Source: Alkalibacter mobilis | GTDB lineage: Bacteria > Bacillota > Clostridia > Eubacteriales > Alkalibacteraceae | NCBI RefSeq assembly: GCF_015594845.1 | Contig: NZ_JADNRK010000020.1 | Span: forward strand, 1-39,075 | Reading direction: 5' to 3' | Length of the DNA stretch: 39,075 nt | Program-made: the position numbers and the translations under genes | Notes under the pieces: generated by a model | Told to the model about the DNA's origin: nothing | The model's input: only the letters and a program-made list of their open reading frames with translations | Database searches by the model: none | Part shown: in pieces, positions 16,214 to 23,135 of the stretch | Numbering within the stretch: position 1 is the stretch's first letter | Layout of the letters: every line of letters starts with the position of its first letter

Positions 16214-17662
16214 TTACTTCTTTTTCATTTCCTTCACAGTAAAAATTTTTCCTTTAATCGAAGTATTTTTCAATGCTTGGTAGACCTTCCTGCCTTTGTT
16301 GTGAAAAATTTCGACATACGTACATGTGTCTTGAATATCAATGATCCCGATATCCTCCGATGTCACACCCTCAATGCTACCAATGGCTCCCATTACATCT
16401 GCAGGTCGAATTTTCTTTTTCTTTCCCCCGTTGATCCTTATGCGTGTTATTTCATTCTGGATCCCTTGGCTTTTGTCTTTTTTTGTTATTCTTCTCCTTT
16501 TTAATCCTGGTTCTTTCGAAGATTTAAGGACAAGTTCGTCAAGCTCCTTCAAACTTTTACTTTGAATGGGATATCCCAGGTATTCTTCGATCATCCCAAG
16601 TTTAATTAACTCTTTGTTGCTTACAATAGAAATTGCCATTCCCTTATTGTCGATCCTCCCTGTCCTTCCAATCCTGTGTACATAGTTTTCCTTCTCAAAA
16701 GGCAACTCATAATTTATGACATGAGTAACATCTTCAACATCTATTCCCCTTGCTGCCACATCAGTTGCCACCAGAAACTGTACAAATCCTTTTTTAAAGC
16801 TGTTTATAGTTTGAGTTCTTTCTCTTTGAGTCATTCCACCGTGAAGCGCCTGAACATTAAAGCCTCTTTTTTTTACAATATCGGCAACCTTGTCAACGGT
16901 TTCTCGAGTATTGCAAAAGATCATGCTGCTTCCAGCATTATAACCCTGCATGATTTTATTTAAAATGCCCTCTTTATCTCTGTCTTCGGTCAAATACACT
17001 ATTTGATCTATTTTATCTTCCACCTTGATCAGTGATTCGATCTCTATTCTTGTACTTTCTTTCATGTATTTGCTACATATTTCTTCTATTTTATCCGGCA
17101 TGGTTGCTGAAAACAGATAGGTATTTCTCGCTTCCGGAAGTAGATCCAATATTTTTTCCACCTGATCGATAAAACCCATGTTTAACATTTCATCCGCTTC
17201 ATCGATCACCAGATGTCTTATATCGGACAAAACAAGGTTTTCTCTTTCAATATGGTCCATTATCCTGCCTGGAGTTCCCACAACAAAATGTACTCTTTGC
17301 TTAAGCTCCCTCTCCTGCAAATGAACAGGATGCCTGCCGTATACAGCGCAGGCTCTTACTTTTCGAAACTTGCCTATATTACCGATGTCTTGCTTTATCT
17401 GCAAAGCCAACTCTCTCGTTGGAGCAAGAACAAGAACTTGTGGATTCCGTTGTTCTATCTCCACCATTTGACACAGTGGTATTCCGAATGCTGCCGTCTT
17501 TCCGCTACCCGTTTGAGATTTTACTATTAAGTCCTGCTTGTCGAGAATGCGGGGTATCACCTTCTCCTGGACCTCCGTCGGTGCGTCAAATCCCAATTTA
17601 TTCAAAGCTTTTAAAATTTCATTTTTAATTCCCAAATTTGAAAAATCATTATTATTCATCAT
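16214..17662 (-). CDS. dbpA: DEAD-box RNA helicase DbpA (YxiN-like)
   Basis: An ATP-dependent RNA helicase of 482 residues that acts in 50S ribosome assembly. Motifs in order: Q-motif region near 28-32, Walker A TGSGKT (51-56), PTREL, DEAD in VIDEADEMLNMG, SAT, and HRIGRTGR in the second RecA domain. The C-terminal ~75 residues (KKKKIRPADVMGAIGS to the end) are the DbpA RNA-binding domain, which recognises hairpin 92 of 23S rRNA in the E. coli and B. subtilis proteins. Two adjacent ATGs (17662 and 17659) follow AGAGG; the second has the better spacing. It is probably monocistronic. Confidence 0.95.
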   Translation of the reverse strand: MMNNNDFSNLGIKNEILKALNKLGFDAPTEVQEKVIPRILDKQDLIVKSQTGSGKTAAFGIPLCQMVEIEQRNPQVLVLAPTRELALQIKQDIGNIGKFRKVRACAVYGRHPVHLQERELKQRVHFVVGTPGRIMDHIERENLVLSDIRHLVIDEADEMLNMGFIDQVEKILDLLPEARNTYLFSATMPDKIEEICSKYMKESTRIEIESLIKVEDKIDQIVYLTEDRDKEGILNKIMQGYNAGSSMIFCNTRETVDKVADIVKKRGFNVQALHGGMTQRERTQTINSFKKGFVQFLVATDVAARGIDVEDVTHVINYELPFEKENYVHRIGRTGRIDNKGMAISIVSNKELIKLGMIEEYLGYPIQSKSLKELDELVLKSSKEPGLKRRRITKKDKSQGIQNEITRIRINGGKKKKIRPADVMGAIGSIEGVTSEDIGIIDIQDTCTYVEIFHNKGRKVYQALKNTSIKGKIFTVKEMKKK

Positions 17663-17770
17663 ATACCTCTCACCTTCAATATCCTGATATTATATCACAG
17701 ATGGTTCTCAGCGACTAAATCATAAATATTCCAACTATAAAACATAATTTTTCGAAATACTCTTGTCAAA

Positions 17771-17794
17771 TAAAAAAGGAGCTGATCGCTCCTT
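17771..17794 (-). terminator. Terminator after the sugar-phosphate dehydrogenase gene
   Basis: On the minus strand AAGGAGC-5 nt-GCTCCTT (17776-17794), followed by a run of T, starts at the stop codon itself. Confidence 0.88.
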
Positions 17795-19013
17795 AAATCT
17801 CGTTTACATTTTCCAAAATATAATCTTCCGCTTCCTTTGACCACACACCATTGTTGTCTTTGATTATTTTACCAAGAGGCGTAAGATCGCCCAATTCTTC
17901 GATATTCGTATAAGCCATGTCTTTGTGAGTATAAACGATTTTCTTTCCCCCACCAAGCTTTGTTTGATTCATGGTAATTTCAGCCACTTCATTGAGTCCT
18001 AAAATGTGTGTCACGATTTTAGAAACATCTACTTTTTTCTCTTCAATAAGTCTAATGGCATCCCTCATGTCTTCAGTATCGCCTCCACTGGTGCCAACGT
18101 AATGATGATCACTATAGTGTATATCGTAGATATTTATGGTTGCTGACAATTTTTTGTCTGATGGTCCAGCAAAGAAGTTAAGACAACCATCGGTGTTCAA
18201 CAATGCCGAGCCCAATGTGACCAGTTGTGGTACTGGTGCAAAAACGAAAATATCATCGTAGCCGTTTCCACCGGAAAGCTCTCTAAGAAAATTTTCAACA
18301 TCCGCAACATCTTTGGTGTTTACGAACTCTACGTCCACTTCTTCAGATGTATATAATTTTCTGGCTCTATCAAGTTTTGCACTATCTATGTCTGTCACGA
18401 TCAACTTCGAAGGTCTCTTGTCTCCGTGAAGAGCCAGATCTACTCCCAACAGACCCATGGGACCCGTCGCCCCTATCATCAGCATGGCACCGTTCTCCTT
18501 GATCCCCATCTGATGAACTTTTACATTGTCACCCACGTGATAATTTGATTTAAAGGCAGCTACCAAACATGATAAAGGTTCAATCAAAGCACCTTCATAA
18601 TAGGTATCTCCATTGTATGAAAGCAGACAATCATTGGCCATAACTTCGTTCGGTATTACTACATAAGTAGCGTCTCCTCCAACGTATTCATATGAGTATC
18701 CCGGCGTTTCCATTTGATTGGGCAGATTTACCTGCATGACGAATTTTTTACCGGGCTGGTATCTGTCTTTCCACTCTTTTCCTACTTCCAGGATCTCTCC
18801 GCACATTTCATGTCCTATTATACTTGGATGCTCTGTCAGATCGTTTGTCACCCTTTTATGCTCAGAACCTTGCATTGCAAGTTTATATGTTGACATGCAA
18901 ATGCTGTCAACGACGATTTTTGCCAAAATTTCATTGTCTTTGATTTGTGGAAGTTCAAACTCCTCCAGTCTCAAATCTTCTTTTCCGTATATTCTAACAG
19001 CTTTTGTCTTCAT
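17793..19013 (-). CDS. Zinc-dependent medium-chain dehydrogenase, L-sorbose-1-phosphate reductase (SorE)-like
   Basis: A 406-residue zinc-binding dehydrogenase. The catalytic zinc ligands expected of the family appear as Cys39 (DSICMSTYK), His68-Glu69 (GHEMCG), and Glu in ALIEPLSC. The Rossmann dinucleotide loop is GATGPMG (about 178-184). Its length and the stretches RIYGKEDLRLEEFELP and GYSYEYVGGDATYVVIPNEVM resemble SorE, which reduces L-sorbose-1-phosphate to glucitol-6-phosphate. It sits 12 bases downstream of a class II aldolase and opposite a DeoR-type regulator, which supports a role in sugar or polyol phosphate catabolism. No kinase or transporter is present, so the sugar is not fixed. 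Other polyol-phosphate substrates are possible. Confidence 0.85.
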   Translation of the reverse strand: MKTKAVRIYGKEDLRLEEFELPQIKDNEILAKIVVDSICMSTYKLAMQGSEHKRVTNDLTEHPSIIGHEMCGEILEVGKEWKDRYQPGKKFVMQVNLPNQMETPGYSYEYVGGDATYVVIPNEVMANDCLLSYNGDTYYEGALIEPLSCLVAAFKSNYHVGDNVKVHQMGIKENGAMLMIGATGPMGLLGVDLALHGDKRPSKLIVTDIDSAKLDRARKLYTSEEVDVEFVNTKDVADVENFLRELSGGNGYDDIFVFAPVPQLVTLGSALLNTDGCLNFFAGPSDKKLSATINIYDIHYSDHHYVGTSGGDTEDMRDAIRLIEEKKVDVSKIVTHILGLNEVAEITMNQTKLGGGKKIVYTHKDMAYTNIEELGDLTPLGKIIKDNNGVWSKEAEDYILENVNEI

Positions 19014-19025
19014 ATGTTTTCCTCC

Positions 19026-19886
19026 TTAAGCTTTTCCAGCACTTCCAAAAACCTTGATCCTTGAAGAAACATCTTCTTTTACCACATCAATGGACCATTT
19101 TGAAATATCGTGGATATAAGCATCCTTGCCTTCCTCTTGGTACTGGCAGAGTTTTTTCGTGACTTCCTTGGCCACTTTATTGGCCAAATCAGAATAATAA
19201 TTGATTTTGCAAACTCCTTTGGAAACCGACTCGATATATTCTTCGTCCGACAATCCTGAGCCTCCGTGCATAACCAATGGAACAGGAGTAACCCTGCTCA
19301 ATTCTTCCAGTCTTTCAAAATCCAAAACAGGTTTTTTGATGTAGAGTCCATGTGCCGTTCCAAAAGACACCGCCAACAGATCCACACCAGTTTTCTCGAC
19401 AAAGTCCTTGGCAACAGCCGGATCAGTGTAAATTGCCTCTCCTGACACTTCTTCACCACTTTCAGAGCTACCCATGGTTCCAAGTTCAGCCTCTACAGAT
19501 GCATCGTACTCTTTAGCCATCTCCACAACTTTTTTAGTCAAAGCGATATTTTCTTCATATGCCAACTCAGCACCATCGATCATTACTGATGTAAATCCAA
19601 TCTCAAGTGCACGTTTTATAAGATCAAGATTTTGTCCATGATCAAAATGAACCACTACCGGCACTTTCGCTTCTTTAGCTTCCTTGACCATTATCGGTCC
19701 AATAGTATTCAAGTCTATAATATCACCGTGAACTTCCGCGTATTCCATGATCACCGGTGAATTTTCTGCCTCTGCCGCTGCTATGACTCCTCTTATTGCA
19801 TCTAATGTCGTCACATTGAATGCACCCAATGCATACTTGCCTTTTTTTGCTTCCATTAAAACTTTCTTGGTATTTACTAAAGTCAT
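19026..19886 (-). CDS. Class II (zinc) ketose-bisphosphate aldolase
   Basis: A 286-residue aldolase of the fructose/tagatose-bisphosphate class II family (GatY/KbaY size). The catalytic Asp82 and zinc ligand His83 are in VHFDHGQ. Glu134 in EAELG, His179 in GTAHGLY and His207 in VMHGGSG complete the active site. It cleaves a ketose-1,6-bisphosphate to dihydroxyacetone phosphate and glyceraldehyde-3-phosphate. Whether fructose- or tagatose-bisphosphate is used cannot be decided from the motifs. TTGGAGGTTATGAA provides the ribosome site. It is the first gene of the pair with the SorE-like dehydrogenase and diverges from the DeoR-type gene across a 183-bp regulatory region. Confidence 0.93.
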   Translation of the reverse strand: MTLVNTKKVLMEAKKGKYALGAFNVTTLDAIRGVIAAAEAENSPVIMEYAEVHGDIIDLNTIGPIMVKEAKEAKVPVVVHFDHGQNLDLIKRALEIGFTSVMIDGAELAYEENIALTKKVVEMAKEYDASVEAELGTMGSSESGEEVSGEAIYTDPAVAKDFVEKTGVDLLAVSFGTAHGLYIKKPVLDFERLEELSRVTPVPLVMHGGSGLSDEEYIESVSKGVCKINYYSDLANKVAKEVTKKLCQYQEEGKDAYIHDISKWSIDVVKEDVSSRIKVFGSAGKA

Positions 19887-19907
19887 TTCATAACCTCCAA
19901 AATTTTT

Positions 19908-20047
19908 CTTGTTTACATTCTACCCCTATTCGAGGCAAATTAAAATATTTGGCGACAAATCATATAAATAATCATTTTTGATCAAATTTCCATTGATTTT
20001 GGTGGTAATTATAGGGTATTATCAATTTAGTAAACAAGTTTTGATCA
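19908..20047. promoter_or_regulatory. Divergent promoters with paired dyad operators (DeoR-type control region)
   Basis: CTTGTTTAC (19908-19916) and its perfect inverse GTAAACAAG (20030-20038) flank the region. Each lies directly downstream of the -10 of the promoter reading towards it: TAGAAT for the aldolase (plus-strand 19917-19922), and TATTAT (20017-20022), with TTGATT 18 bp before it, for the regulator. TTTTGATCA also occurs twice as a direct repeat (19976-19984 and 20039-20047). This layout suggests one repressor acting on both genes, possibly with a DNA loop. Confidence 0.6.
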
Positions 20048-20069
20048 TTTTTAATCACAAGGAGGCCAT

Positions 20070-20825
20070 ATGCTGCCATTTGAGCGAAAACAAAAAATCA
20101 TTGAAATACTCAAATCAAAAAAAAACATGTCAGTAGAGGACCTGTCAGAATATTTGTTCAGCAGTCCTGCAACCATAAGGAGAGATTTGACTGAACTTTC
20201 GGAAGAAGGCCTTATAAGACGTATCAGAGGTGGGGCCGCTTACATAGACAAGAAGGCTGTTGATCTGCCTTATGATTTCAGAAAAGTCAGCGAAAGTGAT
20301 AAAAAGAAGCACATCGCAAAATTGGCGCTCGATTTCATATCTCATGACATGACGCTGTTCATGGATTCGAGCACTACTGTCATTCAGATGATTCCCTTTT
20401 TAAAGGAATTTCGTGGTTTGAAAATTTTGACGAATGGAACATTGACTGCCCATCTGTTGTCACAAAACACAGATGCTGAAATCACTTGTGTCGGCGGAAA
20501 AGTCCATTCTCGAAGTTCTTCAGTCAATGGCGCCGTGGCCTGCGATTTTATTTCTTCATACTATGCCGACCTTGCTCTCCTTTCTGCCAAATCTCTTACT
20601 GAATTCGGAGCAATGGAGTTTACTGAGGACGAAGCCATGGTAAGAAAAACTTATGTAAAACACTCCAAAGAAGTAGTACTATTGGTGGACAGTACAAAAT
20701 TTGAGGTCTCCAGTTTTTATTTAAGCATACCGTTTTCTGATATTGACACCATCATCTCCGATGCCCCGCTGACACCCTTACTTCAAAAGAAAATATACGA
20801 GCTGGAAATGGATTTTATTTACTAG
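20070..20825 (+). CDS. DeoR/GlpR-family transcriptional regulator
   Basis: A 251-residue sugar-phosphate-responsive repressor. Residues 1-57 form the DeoR winged helix, with the signature LSEYLFSSPATIRRDLTELS. The rest is the DeoR sensor domain, a ribose-5-phosphate-isomerase-like fold with DSSTTV (about 96-101) and the conserved GGKVHSRSSSVNGA stretch. The ligand is probably a phosphorylated sugar or polyol handled by the divergent aldolase/dehydrogenase pair. AAGGAGGCCAT precedes the start. Its own promoter carries one of the two inverted copies of GTAAACAAG at the predicted start of transcription, so autoregulation is likely. Confidence 0.93.
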   Translation: MLPFERKQKIIEILKSKKNMSVEDLSEYLFSSPATIRRDLTELSEEGLIRRIRGGAAYIDKKAVDLPYDFRKVSESDKKKHIAKLALDFISHDMTLFMDSSTTVIQMIPFLKEFRGLKILTNGTLTAHLLSQNTDAEITCVGGKVHSRSSSVNGAVACDFISSYYADLALLSAKSLTEFGAMEFTEDEAMVRKTYVKHSKEVVLLVDSTKFEVSSFYLSIPFSDIDTIISDAPLTPLLQKKIYELEMDFIY

Positions 20826-20874
20826 CAAACTGCTTGCTTTTATTGTTTATGACATAACTTATTTAAAAAACAGC

Positions 20875-21177
20875 TTAATATCTGCTGGCAAACACTTCTT
20901 CAAATACATCGTCGAATGGGAATTCACTGTGAATCTTTAATTCACCATCCACGACCAATGCAGGAGTGTGTTTTTTATTTGAACCTTCGTTGTTGTATTT
21001 GCATCCCGGACAATAACCGTACATGCAATTGATAGTAACATCGTATGCTTTCATCAGATCCTCGTCCTCGATCTTTTGAATGGAATGATCCAAACCCATT
21101 TTTTTTACTATGCTTTCAACTGCTTCATAGTATTCATCGCTAATAGCGCATCGAGAGCCAAGTATTTTTATATCCAT
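20875..21177 (-). CDS. Small thioredoxin-fold protein, cysteine-rich variant
   Basis: The 100-residue sequence begins DIKILGSRC, the first strand and turn of the 'thioredoxin_3' (MTH895-like) proteins. However, the usual CxxC is replaced by a single Cys followed by AISDEY. A second cluster in the middle, CMYGYCPGC, has three cysteines and includes a CPGC pair that could be redox-active or bind metal. The family's cis-proline region appears as HTPALVVDGEL (about 69-79), followed by a C-terminal helix. Its start overlaps the stop of the upstream thioredoxin-like gene (TAATG), so the two are translationally coupled. Function is unknown. Confidence 0.7.
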   Translation of the reverse strand: MDIKILGSRCAISDEYYEAVESIVKKMGLDHSIQKIEDEDLMKAYDVTINCMYGYCPGCKYNNEGSNKKHTPALVVDGELKIHSEFPFDDVFEEVFASRY

Positions 21178-21716
21178 TAAATTTCATCCCCTATTCCAAT
21201 ATTTCGATCATTGATTCCGTCTATCAGCTGTTCCAATATAAAGTCCTTGAACTTTCCTTTTCTAAATTTCACTCTGAGAAGTTCTCTTTCATCGTCAATC
21301 GATCCAACTGAAAGTTGTTTATACTTTTCAGGCAATTCATGAAAAATAATTGCGCTGCTGTCGTTTGACAATTTAATAATCATGGGGATTCTCGCTTCTT
21401 TATGAAAATTCTCCATGATTTCCACATTGTTTTCACGCCGTGTGATTTTATAATTTATCAAAGGATTGATCCTTCTCATGTTTTCCAACGTGGCCAGAAC
21501 CACTCTACAGTCATTGCAATCTGTTTCGCAAAACACCAAAAGCTTGACCTCGCTTAAAACTCCATCGAGCAATATCGTTTCCGATTTTGTCAATTTCATT
21601 TTTTCCAAATAGTGAAGATGCTTTTCGGCCGTCAATTTTTCGGCGTTTTCAACAAACTCCAAATACGACAATCCATTATTGTATAGACTTCTTAACTTTT
21701 TAGACACATCATTCAT
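21177..21716 (-). CDS. Thioredoxin-family protein (Thioredoxin_9-like)
   Basis: The 179-residue protein has an N-terminal helical part (1-45) and a thioredoxin-like domain. LLVFCETDCNDCRVVLATL (59-77) provides a CNDC active-site pair (Cys67, Cys70) plus an extra Cys63. ARIPMIIKLSNDS gives the cis-Pro strand after Ile-Pro. There is no signal peptide, so it should act in the cytoplasm as a thiol-disulfide or similar redox protein. The extended -10 TGATATAAT at 21756-21764 (minus strand) is a plausible promoter. It forms a two-gene unit with the downstream small thioredoxin-fold protein, with a one-base overlap. The partner substrate is not evident. Confidence 0.75.
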   Translation of the reverse strand: MNDVSKKLRSLYNNGLSYLEFVENAEKLTAEKHLHYLEKMKLTKSETILLDGVLSEVKLLVFCETDCNDCRVVLATLENMRRINPLINYKITRRENNVEIMENFHKEARIPMIIKLSNDSSAIIFHELPEKYKQLSVGSIDDERELLRVKFRKGKFKDFILEQLIDGINDRNIGIGDEI

Positions 21717-21838
21717 ACTTTTACAACTCCCAACTAAAATCTCTTACCTGCTTAGATTATATCATTACACCTAAAAAGATAAACAAAACAGGTTTTTTTA
21801 TCCAGTTTTCTATTCACAACTTATTGTGTAGAAAACGA

Positions 21839-21867
21839 TTGACAACGCTTCAAATATACCATATAAT
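21839..21867 (+). promoter_or_regulatory. Strong promoter of the cobalamin riboswitch transcript
   Basis: TTGACA (21839-21844), 17 bp, TATAAT (21862-21867): a perfect vegetative promoter about 20 bp before the aptamer. Confidence 0.85.
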
Positions 21868-21884
21868 CTAATTAACTTAATACT

Positions 21885-22055
21885 TCTTCATTTGGTTCGA
21901 CAATTATTGTCGATTAAAAGGGAAGTCGGGTGAAATTCCCGCACGGTCCCGCCGCTGTATCAGGGTAGTTGTAATCAAACGTGCCACTGGGAAACTGGGA
22001 AGGCTGATTATAATGATGATCCTGGAGTCAGAACACCTGCCAATGAATCAATGTT
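21885..22055 (+). ncRNA. Cobalamin (adenosylcobalamin-type) riboswitch
   Basis: Conserved elements occur in the right order: AAAAGGGAA, then GGTGAAATTCCCGCACGG, CCCGCCGCTGTATCAGGG, GTGCCACTGGGAAACTGGG, GGCTGAT, and the B12 box GAGTCAGAACACCTGCC. CATTTGGTTC near 21890 and GAATCAATG near 22044 can close the P1 helix with one bulge and a G-U pair. It is complete and is driven by a perfect promoter. Ligand binding would be expected to favour termination at the hairpin 45 bases downstream. The only gene that follows on this strand is a ZIP metal transporter, separated by a second hairpin. Confidence 0.95.
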
Positions 22056-22096
22056 TTATTCTACGAGAGATGGAATCAACGATGTTTTGTTAATTG

Positions 22097-22132
22097 AACC
22101 CGTTTTCTCATAGAGAATGCGGGTTTACTTTT
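22097..22132 (+). terminator. First hairpin after the B12 riboswitch (expression platform)
   Basis: AACCCG (22097-22102) pairs with CGGGTT (22120-22125), with an inner TTCTC/GAGAA helix; a T-rich tail with interruptions follows. It is in the position of the riboswitch-controlled terminator. Confidence 0.65.
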
Positions 22133-22134
22133 GT

Positions 22135-22164
22135 TTGACATTTACTTCCTCAAAGTAATGTATA
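22135..22164 (+). promoter_or_regulatory. Second promoter with palindrome, downstream of the riboswitch terminator
   Basis: TTGACA (22135-22140) and TGTATA (22159-22164) with 18 bp between them. The spacer is almost wholly a palindrome, TTACTT-N5-AAGTAA (22142-22158), a candidate operator. A short RNA from here would meet the next terminator after about 60 bases. Confidence 0.5.
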
Positions 22165-22173
22165 TATCTTAAG

Positions 22174-22229
22174 AAAGACTCTCTTTTCGATATACTCTGC
22201 TACGGTATTTTGATAAGAGAGTCTTTTTT
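22174..22229 (+). terminator. Second hairpin, terminator or attenuator before the ZIP gene
   Basis: A perfect 12-bp stem, AAAGACTCTCTT (22174-22185) with AAGAGAGTCTTT (22215-22226), encloses a 29-nt loop and ends in TTTTTT. It separates the riboswitch from the ZIP gene. A weak promoter TTTTTC-17-TATAAT lies after it, just ahead of the ZIP gene. Confidence 0.75.
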
Positions 22230-22320
22230 AAATTGCCTCTTAAAAAATATAATAGAGAGAAAGAGTTTTTCTACCCATTTAAAAATGTTATAATAAATGA
22301 AAAAACATAGGAGTCCACAT

Positions 22321-23121
22321 ATGGAATTTTCAACCAGTAACATAATTTTTGCTTTTGCTTTAACACTTTTGGCCGGACTATCTACCGGAATCGGAAGTGC
22401 TTTAGCTTTTTACACAAAACAAACAAACACAAAATTTTTATCCGCAGCTTTGGGATTTTCTGCCGGCGTAATGATATATGTGTCTTTTGTAGAAATTTTT
22501 CCAAAAGCTTTTGAGTCTCTTACAAAAGCCTTTGGTGATGGAAAAGGTCAACTTGTAGCTACCTTGGCTTTCTTCTCCGGAATGGCCTTGATTGCCTTAA
22601 TAGACAAGCTGGTTCCAAGCAGTGAAAATCCCCATGAGATCAGAGATGTGGATGAAATGAACAACGATAGTGCCGCATTGATGCGAATGGGCCTATTCTC
22701 TGCTTTGGCAATTGGCATACACAACTTTCCAGAAGGAATAGCAACTTTTATCAGTGCCTTAAAGGATCCACAACTGGGGATAAGCATTGCAGTAGCGATA
22801 GCTATCCACAACATTCCGGAAGGGATAGCTGTTTCCGTACCGATTTTCTATGCGACTGGAAGCAGGCGAAAGGCCTTTTCATATTCTTTTCTTTCCGGAT
22901 TATCGGAACCTGTGGGAGCCCTTATAGGATTTTTATTTCTAATGAGATTTATGAACGATCAACTGTTTGGATTGATTTTTGCGGGTGTTGCAGGCATTAT
23001 GGTTTATATCTCTCTAGATGAATTGCTGCCTGCAGCAGAGAAGTACGGTGAACACCATATAGCCATATACGGTCTTATATCCGGTATGGTCGTTATGGCT
23101 GCCAGCTTGATAATTATTTGA
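22321..23121 (+). CDS. ZIP-family metal transporter (ZupT-like)
   Basis: A 266-residue membrane protein that imports divalent metal ions. It has about eight hydrophobic segments. The two metal-site helices are diagnostic: [10 protein letters not shown] and [10 protein letters not shown], both with the HNxPEG motif of ZIP transporters. A variable acidic loop (about 95-115, [17 protein letters not shown]) precedes them. I chose the ATG at 22321 because AGGAG lies eight bases upstream; an ATG eight codons earlier has no such site. It lies downstream of a B12 riboswitch, which hints at cobalt as substrate, but a terminator-like hairpin intervenes. Zinc, iron or manganese cannot be excluded. It converges on the molybdopterin gene with 14 bases between. 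Confidence 0.9.
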   Translation: MEFSTSNIIFAFALTLLAGLSTGIGSALAFYTKQTNTKFLSAALGFSAGVMIYVSFVEIFPKAFESLTKAFGDGKGQLVATLAFFSGMALIALIDKLVPSSENPHEIRDVDEMNNDSAALMRMGLFSALAIGIHNFPEGIATFISALKDPQLGISIAVAIAIHNIPEGIAVSVPIFYATGSRRKAFSYSFLSGLSEPVGALIGFLFLMRFMNDQLFGLIFAGVAGIMVYISLDELLPAAEKYGEHHIAIYGLISGMVVMAASLIII

Positions 23122-23135
23122 AAATAGATTATAAA

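Noticed and set aside
22174-22229. Miniature inverted-repeat transposon
   Set aside because: The 12-bp inverted repeats enclose only 29 bases and end in a T run, with no target duplication; a terminator or attenuator is simpler.
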